Shown: positions 50,664 through 63,165 of the stretch, one piece after another
Layout of the letters: every line of letters begins with the position of its first letter
Numbering within the stretch: the first letter of the stretch is position 1
Assembly (NCBI RefSeq): GCF_012396485.1
Contig: NZ_JAAXPO010000008.1
Span: 1 to 64,000 of the forward strand
Source: Leuconostoc holzapfelii
GTDB taxonomy: Bacteria; Bacillota; Bacilli; Lactobacillales; Lactobacillaceae
Direction of reading: 5' to 3'
DNA length: 64,000 nt
Made by a program: the position numbers and the translations under genes
Notes under the pieces: generated by a model
Told to the model about the DNA's origin: nothing
The model's database searches: none
What the model saw: the letters and a program-made list of their open reading frames with translations, nothing else

Positions 50664-50686
50664 GCATCGCGTACGGTGCTTTTTTT
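50664..50686 (+). terminator. Terminator after carbonic anhydrase
   Basis: GCATCG-CGTA-CGGTGC (one wobble pair) then seven T. Confidence 0.7.
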
Positions 50687-50710
50687 GTTGTGAAACACCG
50701 CTATATCAGG

Positions 50711-50716
50711 TAAACT
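50711..50716 (+). promoter_or_regulatory. -10 box for leaderless prfC
   Basis: TAAACT, then seven bases, then ATG 50724; same geometry as ltaS and fluC1. The -35 is poor. Confidence 0.4.
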
Positions 50717-50723
50717 AGAGATT

Positions 50724-52235
50724 ATGGAAAACTTTCAAGAACAATTAAAAAATCGGCGTACTTTTGCGATTATTTCGCACCCCGATGCCGGAAAAACAAC
50801 ACTGACAGAGCAATTGTTGCTGCACGGTGGGGTCATTCGTGAGGCCGGGACTGTTAAGGGCCGTGGCTCAAATAAACTTGCGTCATCCGACTGGATGGCA
50901 ATTGAACAACAACGTGGGATTTCAGTGACGTCTTCTGTGTTGCAATTTGATTTTGATGGCAAACGCATCAATATTTTAGACACCCCAGGGCACGAAGATT
51001 TCTCGGAAGACACGTACCGGACATTGATGGCCGTGGATTCGGTTGTCATGGTTGTCGATGCCGCCAAAGGGATTGAGCCACAAACTAAGAAACTCTTTGA
51101 AATCGTAGCCCAGCGTGGCATCCCTGTTTTTACGTTCTTTAACAAAATCGATCGTGATGCGCGACCAGCATTGGACTTGCTAGATGAACTAGAGTCAGTC
51201 TTGGGGATTCAAGCTTATCCGATGAATTGGCCAGTCGGGTCAGGGCAGATTTTGCAAGGGATTTATGACTTGCAACGGGATACGATGGTGCCGTTTAAAA
51301 ATGCATCATCGCATCCCGAAGTGGTGTCAGAAACCATGGATGAAATCGAATTGTTACGGGATGCGGGTAATCCGTTTGACCGTGAGGCGATTGCGCATGG
51401 TCGTTTGACCCCAGTTTTCTTTGGGTCAGCCCTGGTTAATTTTGGGGTAACTGAATTCTTGCGGGATTATCTGGCTTACGCGCCAGCCCCCGCTGCGGTG
51501 ACAACTGTTGACGAACAAGTCGTTGCCCCTGAAGATGCTCAGTTTACTGGCTTTGTCTTCAAGATTCAAGCCAATATGGATCCCCGTCACCGTGATCGCA
51601 TCGCCTTTGTGCGGATTGTATCGGGTGAATTTAGCCGCGGGATGGATGTCACGTTACAACGCAACAGCAAGAAGTTGAAGTTATCAAATGTCACGCAATT
51701 TATGGCTGAAGAGCGTGAGAACGTGCAGACGGCTGTGCCAGGCGATATTATTGGGGTTTATGATACGGGGAACTTCCAAATTGGGGACACCATTTATGCC
51801 GGCAAAAAAGTCGTGCAATTCCCAGATTTGCCAACCTTTACCCCAGAACTCTTTAATCGGGTGATTGCTAAAGATGTGATGAAGCAAAAGTCTTATCATA
51901 AGGGCATTCAACAATTGGTGCAAGAAGGCACGATTCAACTCTACAAGTCTTGGCAAGGTAGTGAGTATATTATCGGGGCCGTAGGCCAATTGCAGTTTGA
52001 AGTGTTCCAATTCCGAATGGAAAATGAATATAACGTTGAAATTCAATTTGAGCCAATTGGGTCAAAAGTTGCGCGCTGGATTGCCCCGGAGCAGTTAGAC
52101 GAGAAAATGGCATCAAGTCGTAACTTGTTGGTGAAGGATCGCTATGATCAACCGGTGTTCTTGTTTGAAAACAAGTTTGCTATGAACTGGTTCCACGACA
52201 AGTATCCAGATGTTGTCCTTGAAGAAAAAATGTAA
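50724..52235 (+). CDS. prfC: Peptide chain release factor 3
   Basis: 503 residues, translational GTPase. G1 [13 protein letters not shown]2 region [10 protein letters not shown]3 [12 protein letters not shown]4 NKID, followed by EF-G-like domains II and III ([25 protein letters not shown]). RF3 recycles RF1/RF2 after termination. Start by the only ATG that gives the family N-terminus. Confidence 0.95.
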   Translation: MENFQEQLKNRRTFAIISHPDAGKTTLTEQLLLHGGVIREAGTVKGRGSNKLASSDWMAIEQQRGISVTSSVLQFDFDGKRINILDTPGHEDFSEDTYRTLMAVDSVVMVVDAAKGIEPQTKKLFEIVAQRGIPVFTFFNKIDRDARPALDLLDELESVLGIQAYPMNWPVGSGQILQGIYDLQRDTMVPFKNASSHPEVVSETMDEIELLRDAGNPFDREAIAHGRLTPVFFGSALVNFGVTEFLRDYLAYAPAPAAVTTVDEQVVAPEDAQFTGFVFKIQANMDPRHRDRIAFVRIVSGEFSRGMDVTLQRNSKKLKLSNVTQFMAEERENVQTAVPGDIIGVYDTGNFQIGDTIYAGKKVVQFPDLPTFTPELFNRVIAKDVMKQKSYHKGIQQLVQEGTIQLYKSWQGSEYIIGAVGQLQFEVFQFRMENEYNVEIQFEPIGSKVARWIAPEQLDEKMASSRNLLVKDRYDQPVFLFENKFAMNWFHDKYPDVVLEEKM

Positions 52236-52240
52236 TTTTG

Positions 52241-52270
52241 AAGTCAACCGCACAGGTTGACTTTATTTTT
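52241..52270 (+). terminator. Terminator after prfC
   Basis: AAGTCAACC (52241-52249) with GGTTGACTT (52255-52263), then TATTTTT. Confidence 0.85.
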
Positions 52271-52278
52271 AAAAAATA

Positions 52279-52307
52279 TTGTAAGCGGTTGCAAGTTGTG
52301 TTATAAT
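52279..52307 (+). promoter_or_regulatory. Promoter with overlapping cre box
   Basis: TTGTAA (52279-52284), 17-base spacer, TATAAT (52302-52307). TGTAAGCGGTTGCA (52280-52293) fits the CcpA cre consensus fully and overlaps the -35, predicting carbon catabolite repression. Confidence 0.85.
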
Positions 52308-52336
52308 AAAGGCAACAAATGAAGAGGAGGCCGTTA

Positions 52337-52626
52337 ATGACGCAAAGTAATTTATCAGAAATTGCAACGTCATGGGGCACCATCTTGTAGACTACGGTTA
52401 ATAAAAGACATGTCCAAATTGGATGACACTAACAAATGATTTGAGTGATTAACCAATGTCGTAAAAATTTATTCCCTGCATCAATTAAACAAACAAGCAG
52501 ATAAAATTTTCTGGACAACAGCGACAAATCATGCAGGCGTGATAGATTGGCAAGAAGCGAGACGATGCCCTGATGTGAATATTTCAGCTTCGATCTGCGT
52601 TTGCTGCGCAATACAAAATTGCATAC
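52337..52626 (+). pseudogene. Degraded CcpA-controlled gene or short peptide unit
   Basis: A strong SD (AGGAGG, 52325-52330) and ATG 52337 open MTQSNLSEIATSWGTIL, which stops after 17 codons (TAG 52388). Downstream, a different frame gives a coherent stretch around ADKIFWTTATNHAGVIDW (about 52500-52555), interrupted by stops upstream and downstream. A good promoter, cre, SD and terminator around a broken frame suggest a decayed carbohydrate gene, though a small-protein or RNA product is not excluded. I cannot name the ancestor. Confidence 0.4.
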
Positions 52627-52630
52627 GAAG

Positions 52631-52665
52631 AACCTGACATCATGCGTGCATGGGTCAGGTTTTTT
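52631..52665 (+). terminator. Terminator of the CcpA-controlled unit
   Basis: AACCTGAC (52631-52638) with GTCAGGTT (52654-52661), inner ATGC/GCAT, then six T. Confidence 0.85.
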
Positions 52666-52718
52666 GGTTTATAATAGAAACGGCAAAAAATCAGGCCAAT
52701 GGGCATGATGAAATAATG

Positions 52719-52754
52719 AGGAGGAAGTGCCAAAGTGTTTTGGCACAAAAATAT
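52719..52754 (+). promoter_or_regulatory. Shine-Dalgarno separated from pyrP start by a hairpin
   Basis: AGGAGG (52719-52724), then hairpin TGCCAAA-GTGT-TTTGGCA (52728-52745), then nine bases to ATG 52755. Folding leaves 12 unpaired spacer bases, as at menG. Confidence 0.5.
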
Positions 52755-54026
52755 ATGGCAGCAAAACCAAATAATGCAATTTATGATTTACATGATAAAC
52801 CACCTTTTTTCACTTGGTTAGGGTTGTCGTTGCAGCATCTATTTTCGATGTTTGGGGCAACGGTCTTGGTGCCATTACTGGTCGGGTTAAATCCTGGCGT
52901 GGCCCTGTTTACCTCAGGAATTGGCACACTCTTGCATTTGCTGATTACGCGCGGTAAGGTGCCGGCATATATGGGGTCTAGCTTTGCCTTTATTGTGCCA
53001 ATGGCGGCTTTGATGAAGACGATTGGCTATCCCGCGGTTGCGCAAGGCATCATTGCGGTTGGTTTGGTGTATCTCATCGTAGCTGTTGTGATCAATTTCA
53101 CTGGGACGCATTGGATTGATCGTTTATTTCCCGCAGAGGTTGTTGGGCCAATTATTATGGTCATTGGGTTAAGTCTGGCTGGTTCAGCTGCCAGCTCAGC
53201 AACGATGTTAAATGGGCATTATGATTGGAAGATATTTGTTGTTGCGCTGATTACTTTACTTGGCACAATTGCCTTTAATATGTTTCTCAAAGGGTTTCTT
53301 GGCCTATTACCAGTGCTTTTGGGCATTGTTTTTGGTTATATTGTCGCAATGCTCTTTGGTCTAGTTGATTTGTCACCGGTGGCTGCCGCACATTGGTTCC
53401 AACTCCCAAATTATGCAACATTTATCGGCCATGACGGTTTTCATTTTTATCCTGGGGCAGTTTTGAGTATGGCGCCCTTGGCCTTGGTCACCTTATCAGA
53501 ACATTTGGGGCATTTGATGGTTTTGTCTAAAATTACTGGGCATGACTTCTTTGAAAATCCTGGCCTGGAGCGCACCCTGGCCGGTGACGGGACGGCGTCA
53601 GTAGTTGCCGGATTAGTTGGTGGACCAGCCGTCACGTCTTATGGTGAAAATATTGGTGTGATGCAATTGAGTCGCGTATACTCTGTTTGGGTCATTGGCG
53701 GAGCGGCGTTCTTTGCGGTTGTCTTTAGTTTTATCGGTAAGTTGTCGGCATTGATTTCAACAATTCCTGGTGCCGTCACGGGCGGTGTCGGTTTCATGTT
53801 GTATGGTGTGATTGCCGCTGCGGGCCTACAAGTCATTGTGGATAATAAGGTGGATTACAGTAAAAAACGTAATCTGATGATTGCCGCGCCAGTATTGGTG
53901 GTGGGGATTGGTAACTTCCATTTACAGTTGGGCGCGCAAATGGACTTTTCAGGTGTTGCTATTGCAACACTTTTGGGGATTATTTTAAACCTCGTGCTAC
54001 CAAAAGTAGCGGCGAGTGAACAATAA
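52755..54026 (+). CDS. pyrP: Uracil permease (NCS2 family)
   Basis: 423 residues, about 14 helices. DLHDKPPFFTWLGLSLQHLFSM (only its first half, DLHDKPPFF, is diagnostic at residues 11-19), then the substrate-site Glu in LVTLSEHLGHL near residue 241 and PAVTSYGENIGVM near residue 290 match UraA/PyrP. It imports uracil with protons. ATG 52755 gives the family N-terminus; the preceding AGGAGG is displaced by a hairpin. No PyrR binding loop was recognised upstream. Confidence 0.9.
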   Translation: MAAKPNNAIYDLHDKPPFFTWLGLSLQHLFSMFGATVLVPLLVGLNPGVALFTSGIGTLLHLLITRGKVPAYMGSSFAFIVPMAALMKTIGYPAVAQGIIAVGLVYLIVAVVINFTGTHWIDRLFPAEVVGPIIMVIGLSLAGSAASSATMLNGHYDWKIFVVALITLLGTIAFNMFLKGFLGLLPVLLGIVFGYIVAMLFGLVDLSPVAAAHWFQLPNYATFIGHDGFHFYPGAVLSMAPLALVTLSEHLGHLMVLSKITGHDFFENPGLERTLAGDGTASVVAGLVGGPAVTSYGENIGVMQLSRVYSVWVIGGAAFFAVVFSFIGKLSALISTIPGAVTGGVGFMLYGVIAAAGLQVIVDNKVDYSKKRNLMIAAPVLVVGIGNFHLQLGAQMDFSGVAIATLLGIILNLVLPKVAASEQ

Positions 54027-54032
54027 GCCAGT

Positions 54033-54059
54033 AAACAAGCAAAAATGCTTGTTTTTTTT
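54033..54059 (+). terminator. Terminator after pyrP
   Basis: AAACAAGCA (54033-54041) with TGCTTGTTT (54046-54054), then T run. Confidence 0.88.
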
Positions 54060-54426
54060 ATCACAAAAATCCAACTTTTATGACACAAAATTGACCTCAA
54101 TGATAAAATGAGTGAAAAAATCGTCAGCGCGGGGGCTCAAAAATATTGGCAGGCACGCTTGTTCATCGGATGAACGAATCATCACGCTTTTCAGGATATC
54201 ACTTGATTTTTCGAGTTATAATTTGTTGTTAAAATCCTTGTTGCTATGATTTGAAATGGCGTCAATGCGGTGGATTGAAAATTATGAAAAGTGAAGCGCT
54301 TTCTTTGTGAAAAAGTGACGTAAAACGGTTGTATTTCATTTTGAAAAGCGTATTATAGGTTTATATGTTATGACGAATAGCCGTTTACGACCATTTCGCC
54401 AAATTTATTGAGAAAGGAGAAGGCGC
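54060..54426 (+). promoter_or_regulatory. Upstream region of the atp operon
   Basis: About 370 bases without a gene. Candidate promoters are TTGTTG-16-TATGAT (54223-54250) and TTGTAT-16-TATTAT (54329-54356), the latter about 65 nt before atpB. AAGCGCTTTC (54294-54303) resembles the centre of a cre box but lacks the flanking bases. Nothing else is clear. Confidence 0.5.
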
Positions 54427-55152
54427 ATGGATGACCCTACGGCACCGTTTGAGTTTCTAGGCCTCACGTTCGATTGGGGTACGATACTTTCAACGTTGCT
54501 GGCTATGGCAATCGTTGTGATTGTATCGATTGTGCTCACACGACAGCTCTCGTTACGACCAGGTAAGCGACAAAATATGATGGAGTACTTACTTGATTTT
54601 ACGAATGGTATCGTGGATGGCCAATTGCCAAAGAAGCAAGCACGCCAATTCGGTTTGTACGCATTTTCGTTGTTTTTCTTCATTATTGTGGCAAACGAAA
54701 TGGGTATGTTGCTTCAATTGCAAGGTGCAGATGGGGTGACTTATATTAAGTCACCAACTGCAAACCCGATCGTGACGATGACGTTAGCCATCATGACTTT
54801 GATGGTTGCACACGGTATGGGCGTGCAGCAGCTTGGCTTTAAGGGCTACCTTAAAAACATGCTGTTCACACCTTATGTTTGGATGTTACCACTCAATATC
54901 ATTGAACAATTGGCTAACTTCTTAACGTTATCACTGCGTTTGTTTGGTAACATTTTCGCTGGCGAAATGTTACTGACACTCGTGGCTAATAGCCTCGCTT
55001 GGCCGGGACACTTTAACGGATTCTGGTCAGTATTGGCATTGCCGATTGAAATGGTCTGGCAAGGCTTTTCACTCTTCATTGGTGGAATACAGGCCTATGT
55101 ATTTGTTATCTTGACTGGTGTGTTTATCGCCCAGTTATCTGGTAATGAATAA
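54427..55152 (+). CDS. atpB: F0F1 ATP synthase subunit a
   Basis: 241 residues, about five to six helices. SLRLFGNIFAGEMLL (residues about 173-187) contains the essential Arg of the proton channel, and the C-terminal GIQAYVFVILTGVFI completes the half-channel. In this fermentative group the enzyme mainly pumps protons out at the cost of ATP. GAAAGGAG precedes ATG 54427. Confidence 0.96.
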   Translation: MDDPTAPFEFLGLTFDWGTILSTLLAMAIVVIVSIVLTRQLSLRPGKRQNMMEYLLDFTNGIVDGQLPKKQARQFGLYAFSLFFFIIVANEMGMLLQLQGADGVTYIKSPTANPIVTMTLAIMTLMVAHGMGVQQLGFKGYLKNMLFTPYVWMLPLNIIEQLANFLTLSLRLFGNIFAGEMLLTLVANSLAWPGHFNGFWSVLALPIEMVWQGFSLFIGGIQAYVFVILTGVFIAQLSGNE

Positions 55153-55519
<367 letters not shown>

Positions 55520-55544
55520 TCATAAGAATGAGTGGAGGAAAATC

Positions 55545-56054
55545 ATGTTTGGTTTAACAACCTTAGCAGCAAACAAATTACCTCTCGGTAATATGCTGTT
55601 TATTATCATTTCATTCCTCGTGCTGATGGTTATTTTGAAGAAAGTGGCCTACGGGCCGTTGACTAAGGTACTTGACGAACGTGCTGAAAAAATTTCAGCG
55701 GATATTGATGGCGCTGAAACAGCGCGTCAAGAAGCCGAAACTTTAGCAGCACAACGGCAAAGCGAATTAGCTGAGACGCGTCAAAAAGCGACGCAAGTGG
55801 TAGCTGATGCAAAGGCAAGTGCACAAAAGCAAAGCGATGCCTTACTGACGGCTGCTGCTGACCGTGCGACTTTGATTAATCAGCAAGCGCAAACAGATGC
55901 TGAAAAGCTCAAGGAAGACGCGATTTCTACTGCAAAAGACGATGTGGCAGCGCTTTCGGTAGCGATTGCTTCAAAGCTCATGCAAAAGGAACTCTCGTTA
56001 AATGATCAACAAGCATTAATTGATGCTTACATTTCAGATTTAGAAACTAAATAA
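55545..56054 (+). CDS. atpF: F0F1 ATP synthase subunit b
   Basis: 169 residues. One N-terminal helix (about 14-33) and a long Ala/Glu/Lys-rich coiled coil (about 45-150) forming the peripheral stalk. GGAGG precedes ATG. Confidence 0.95.
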   Translation: MFGLTTLAANKLPLGNMLFIIISFLVLMVILKKVAYGPLTKVLDERAEKISADIDGAETARQEAETLAAQRQSELAETRQKATQVVADAKASAQKQSDALLTAAADRATLINQQAQTDAEKLKEDAISTAKDDVAALSVAIASKLMQKELSLNDQQALIDAYISDLETK

Positions 56055-56066
56055 AGGGGTATTGGG

Positions 56067-56609
56067 ATGGCAAAAAATCTTAAAACGATCGCTAACCAAT
56101 ACGCCAAAGCAATTTTTGAATTATCGAGTGAACAAGATAACCTTGCGGCAACGCGTGCGGATTTAAATGCAATCCAAGCCGTTTTAGATGCCACGCCAAA
56201 CTTTATTGTGACCGTGACAGCTAATGATGTCGCTGCGCCAGATCGGGCAGCACTATTAGCAACTTTAACGCAAGGTGGCGTCCCTGCTGTCCAAAATTTA
56301 GTGCAATTATTGGCACGCAACCAACGTTTGGCTTTGTTGCCAATGGTCATTGCGGCTTTTAATGAACACGATAATGCGGTGCACGGTATTGTTGATGTCA
56401 CAGCGACGACGGCTGTGACACTTGATGCGTCACGATTAGCCAAGTTAGCCACAGTATTTGCAACAAAGACTGGGGCTAAAAAAGTTAATCTGACAAATGT
56501 TGTGGATGCGTCAATTCTTGGTGGTGTCATTTTACAATCATCATCAACGTTAATTGATGGTAGTCTACGCACAAAAATTGCCAAAATGAAGGCACAATTA
56601 TTAGGTTAG
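56067..56609 (+). CDS. atpH: F0F1 ATP synthase subunit delta
   Basis: 180 residues, OSCP/delta family. N-terminal helical bundle beginning YAKAIFELSSEQ, and C-terminal GGVILQSSSTLIDGSLRTKI, the usual delta signature. Joins the b stalk to the F1 head. Confidence 0.95.
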   Translation: MAKNLKTIANQYAKAIFELSSEQDNLAATRADLNAIQAVLDATPNFIVTVTANDVAAPDRAALLATLTQGGVPAVQNLVQLLARNQRLALLPMVIAAFNEHDNAVHGIVDVTATTAVTLDASRLAKLATVFATKTGAKKVNLTNVVDASILGGVILQSSSTLIDGSLRTKIAKMKAQLLG

Positions 56610-56622
56610 TGAGGAAGAATGA

Positions 56623-58137
<1,515 letters not shown>

Positions 58138-58152
58138 TAGGAGGACGCTGCA

Positions 58153-59061
58153 ATGGCTTCTTTGCAAGATATTCAGCGTCGTATCTCATCCACAAAAAAG
58201 ACGCGGCAAATTACGAGTGCCATGCAAATGGTATCAACAGCCAAGTTGAGCCAAATTCAACGCTACAGTGCAGGTTATCAAGCCTATGCTGCCCGTTTGG
58301 AGGCGGTTGTAGAACATTTGGTATCAGCGAACTTATTTCAAAATGCTGATGCAAAGCACATCCCTTTGATTGCACAACGCCCAATTCAAAAAACTGGGAT
58401 TTTGGTTGTGACGTCTGACCGTGGGTTAGTGGGTTCTTACAACGCCAACATTATTAAACAAACTAACGCCTTGTTAGCGCGTTTGAATTTGGATCAAACC
58501 AATACGGTGATCTTGGCTGTTGGTGGTAATGGGGCTGATTTTTATAAAAAGCGTGGGTTCGAAGTGATTTTGGAACACCGCGGTGTTTCTGATATCCCAT
58601 CGTTTAATGAAATTCGTTCAGTGGTGAAAACAGTCACCAGTTTGTACGAGTCAGAAGTGTTTGATGCGCTTCATGTCGTGTACAATCATTTTGTGAACCG
58701 CTTGACGAGTGAGTATCGCGATGTGCAACTGTTACCTTTAACGGGTGAGACATTGGACGCGATGGGTGGTACAGAAGACGAAAAGGCACAATTGAATATC
58801 CAAAGTGCTTATGAAATCGAACCAGATACCACAGCAGTTTTGAATGTTGTGTTACCACAATTTGCGCAAAGTCTAGTGTATGAGGCTGTGCTTGATGCAA
58901 AGACGGCTGAACATGCGGCATCGTCGACAGCGATGAAGAGCGCAACGGATAACGCCAAGGATTTAATTGGGCGGTTAGAGTTGCAGTTCAACCGTGCGCG
59001 TCAAGCAGCAATTACGACAGAAATTACAGAAATTACAGGTGGTATGGCAGCTTTGGAGTAA
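58153..59061 (+). CDS. atpG: F0F1 ATP synthase subunit gamma
   Basis: 302 residues. N-terminal [19 protein letters not shown] and C-terminal [15 protein letters not shown] form the rotor coiled coil; [11 protein letters not shown] is conserved. GGAGG precedes ATG. Confidence 0.96.
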   Translation: MASLQDIQRRISSTKKTRQITSAMQMVSTAKLSQIQRYSAGYQAYAARLEAVVEHLVSANLFQNADAKHIPLIAQRPIQKTGILVVTSDRGLVGSYNANIIKQTNALLARLNLDQTNTVILAVGGNGADFYKKRGFEVILEHRGVSDIPSFNEIRSVVKTVTSLYESEVFDALHVVYNHFVNRLTSEYRDVQLLPLTGETLDAMGGTEDEKAQLNIQSAYEIEPDTTAVLNVVLPQFAQSLVYEAVLDAKTAEHAASSTAMKSATDNAKDLIGRLELQFNRARQAAITTEITEITGGMAALE

Positions 59062-60573
<1,512 letters not shown>

Positions 60574-60587
60574 GGGGGTATTGATGA

Positions 60588-61037
60588 ATGGCAGATGAAA
60601 CGACTACAGCACCAGCAACAGGTATCACAGTGCAAATTGTGACCCCTGTTGGTGAAGTTTATAATGAACCCAATGTTGAATTAGCCATTGTGAATACGCA
60701 GGGTGGCCAGATTGGTATCATGCGTCAGCATGTCCCAATGTTGGCTGCCTTGACGATCGACGAATTAGTGATTAAAAAAGCAGGCCAGAAAGAATCTTTG
60801 GCAGTCAATGGTGGCATTGCTGAATTTTCAAATGACTTGTTAACGGTTGTCGCCGACAGTGCGGAAACTTCAGATAACATTGATTTGACGCGTGCACAAA
60901 GTGCCAAGGAACGTGCGGAAGCACGGATTGCACATGCACAAGATGACAACAATGATGCTGATTTGAAGCGCGCGCGTGTCGCCCTCATGCGGGCAGTGAA
61001 CCGAATCCATGTCGCTGCGTTGAATCATGGTGAATAA
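60588..61037 (+). CDS. atpC: F0F1 ATP synthase subunit epsilon
   Basis: 149 residues. N-terminal beta sandwich (VQIVTPVGEVY, GGQIGIMRQHVPMLAAL) and C-terminal helical hairpin rich in Ala and Arg. Slightly long for the family because of about ten extra N-terminal residues. GGGGG precedes the start; last gene of the operon. Confidence 0.94.
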   Translation: MADETTTAPATGITVQIVTPVGEVYNEPNVELAIVNTQGGQIGIMRQHVPMLAALTIDELVIKKAGQKESLAVNGGIAEFSNDLLTVVADSAETSDNIDLTRAQSAKERAEARIAHAQDDNNDADLKRARVALMRAVNRIHVAALNHGE

Positions 61038-61060
61038 CGAAACGTTGGTAAACGACGGGC

Positions 61061-61089
61061 AAAACCGAACAGTGATGTTCGGTTTTTTT
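61061..61089 (+). terminator. Terminator of the atp operon
   Basis: AAAACCGAACA-GTGA-TGTTCGGTTTT then T. Confidence 0.92.
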
Positions 61090-61230
61090 GTGTTTTAAAA
61101 TACGAGTGTACCACACTGCTGTACAGTATCTTTACGTAATACTAGCTATTTTTTTGACAAGTTTTGCGTATGCTAAGGTTAGTTATATTTGTGACATTTA
61201 ATGCTAAGTGAGCATAAGGAGAGAATACTC

Positions 61231-62277
61231 ATGAGTAAGAATGCGAAAACACTCGCAGGTATTGTAATTGTTGTTATTGTTGCGATTGCTGCCTATTTTG
61301 GCTTGACACATACCGGTGCAAAGTCAGCGTCGGATAAGACAATTCAGGATCTTAAGATTTACTTTGTCCCATCGAAACAACCCGATCAAATTATCACCGT
61401 GACGGCCCCACTAAAAAAATTGTTAACGACACAATTGAAAAAATCAGGATATGACGTCAAAAATGTTGATATCAAGGTTGGCACGAGCTACGAAGCAGCC
61501 GGAGAAGCCCTATCTTCTGGTACGGCTGATGTTGGCTTTATTCCGGGCGGGACGTATGTGATGTATCAAGATGGTGCCAAGGCGTTGCTAACAGCAACGC
61601 GTGCTGGGCTGAATAAAAACTTTGCTGATGCTGCAAAGTGGAATGATGGCAAACCAACAGAAAAGACGGACAAGCAAGTGTCGACGTATCGCTCAATCTT
61701 TATCGCTGGCCCTTCAGCCAAAGGCCAAGAATTGGCTAAAAAAGTGAATGCTGGAGAAAAGTTAACTTGGGACGATTTGAATTCAGCGAAGTGGGGCTTA
61801 TCTTCCACAACATCATCAGCAGGTTATATCTACCCATCACTCTGGCTGAACAAGAATTACAAGAAAACGGTAGCGGATTTAAAGAACACAGTAACGGTTG
61901 ATTCTTATGGGTCAGGTATGGCTCGCTTGGCTTCTGGTCAAATTGATATTCTGCCAACTTATGCTGACGCCCGTAGTGACTTTGAAAAAATGTGGACGAC
62001 AGACTATAAACAACCAAACTCAATTTGGGCAGAAACGAATGTGATTGGCGTGTCACAAAATATTTATAACGATACAATTTCGGTGTCAAAGAAATCAAAA
62101 ATCATGACGCCGGCCTTTGAGAAGGCTTTGTCGGATGCCTTTATTGCGTTGGCCAAGACGCCTGAAGGTAAGAAAGTGATTGCGATCTATTCACATGAGG
62201 GTTATGTGCCAGCAAAGTCATCAAATTATGATGGCGAACGTGCTGCACAAAAACTGTTGAAGTCAGCACAAAAGTAG
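61231..62277 (+). CDS. phnD: Phosphonate/phosphate-type ABC importer, binding protein
   Basis: 348 residues, PhnD family. YFVPSKQPDQIITVT, the GTADVGFIPGGTYVMY ligand loop near residue 100, and TTSSAGYIYPSLWL are characteristic. The N-terminus has one hydrophobic segment (about 9-27) but no lipobox Cys, so it is anchored as an uncleaved helix or released. Start at 61231 after AAGGAG. Substrate (phosphonate, phosphite or other oxyanion) is open. Confidence 0.9.
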   Translation: MSKNAKTLAGIVIVVIVAIAAYFGLTHTGAKSASDKTIQDLKIYFVPSKQPDQIITVTAPLKKLLTTQLKKSGYDVKNVDIKVGTSYEAAGEALSSGTADVGFIPGGTYVMYQDGAKALLTATRAGLNKNFADAAKWNDGKPTEKTDKQVSTYRSIFIAGPSAKGQELAKKVNAGEKLTWDDLNSAKWGLSSTTSSAGYIYPSLWLNKNYKKTVADLKNTVTVDSYGSGMARLASGQIDILPTYADARSDFEKMWTTDYKQPNSIWAETNVIGVSQNIYNDTISVSKKSKIMTPAFEKALSDAFIALAKTPEGKKVIAIYSHEGYVPAKSSNYDGERAAQKLLKSAQK

Positions 62278-62345
62278 CGCGATTGCATAATACCGAAGAG
62301 TATCGCGTGAATCAGTAATAGGTGCCAAGAAATAGTGTTTTACAG

Positions 62346-62375
62346 GAAAGCAGCGCCACACGCGCGGCTTTTCTT
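62346..62375 (+). terminator. Partial terminator between phnD and phnC
   Basis: GAAAGC-GCGC paired with GCGC-GCTTTTC and a short T-rich tail. Likely lets binding protein be made in excess of the transporter. Confidence 0.5.
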
Positions 62376-62415
62376 GCGTTAGAGCCAAAGGTGCACGACA
62401 AAATAGGATGGTAGC

Positions 62416-63165
62416 ATGATTAAATTTGAACATGTCTCAAAAACCTATCCCAATGGGGTAAAGGGATTAAAAGACATCAATTTAGAAATACAAGACGGTG
62501 AATTTATTGGCATTATTGGGATGTCGGGTGCGGGGAAGTCAACCTTGATTCGAACCATCAACCGGTTGAACGCGATTACCGAGGGCCAATTGACGGTGGA
62601 TGGGATTGAAATTTCGACGTTGAAAGGGCAAGCCTTGCGGCAATACCGCCGCAAAGTGGGGATGATTTTCCAATCGTATAATCTGGTCCCGCGTATCTCA
62701 GTCATTAAAAACGTGATGAGCTCGTTGGTGCCAGATATGCCATTTTGGCGGGTATTGTTTGGCGCCTTTTCCAAAACCGAAAAAATCCGTGCGTTAGAGG
62801 CACTGGATCGCATGTCAATGTTAGACAAAGCGTTTGTCCGGACAGACCAATTGTCTGGGGGGCAACAGCAACGCGTGTCGCTTGCGCGAACATTAACGCA
62901 AAATCCAAGTGTCTTACTAGCCGATGAACCCGTAGCCGCACTGGATCCGGTGACGGCGCATGAAGTCATGGATGACTTTAAGCGCATTAACCAGGAATTA
63001 GGGCAAACAGTCCTCATCAACATTCACCACGTTGACTTGGCCTTAGAGTATGCACAACGCATTATTGGGATTCGTGCCGGGCAAATTGTTTATGATGGGC
63101 CGGCTAGTGCCATGACCCAAGCGACACTGGATTTAATCTACAGTAAAGATGAGGCGTCATCATGA
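62416..63165 (+). CDS. phnC: Phosphonate-type ABC importer, ATPase
   Basis: 249 residues, PhnC family. Walker A GMSGAGKST near residue 35, Q-loop FQSYNLVPR, signature LSGGQQQRVS, Walker B LLADEPVAALDP, switch HH in NIHHVDLALEYAQRI. Overlaps phnE by four bases (ATGA). Confidence 0.93.
   Translation: MIKFEHVSKTYPNGVKGLKDINLEIQDGEFIGIIGMSGAGKSTLIRTINRLNAITEGQLTVDGIEISTLKGQALRQYRRKVGMIFQSYNLVPRISVIKNVMSSLVPDMPFWRVLFGAFSKTEKIRALEALDRMSMLDKAFVRTDQLSGGQQQRVSLARTLTQNPSVLLADEPVAALDPVTAHEVMDDFKRINQELGQTVLINIHHVDLALEYAQRIIGIRAGQIVYDGPASAMTQATLDLIYSKDEASS

Noticed and set aside
52429-52611. Minus-strand 60-codon ORF in the degraded unit
   Set aside because: No SD or promoter on that strand and no family resemblance; the regulatory signals are all on the plus strand.
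54291-54305. cre box upstream of the atp operon
   Set aside because: Only the central AAGCGCTTTC matches; the outer TG and CA are missing, so it does not fit the consensus used for the other two sites.
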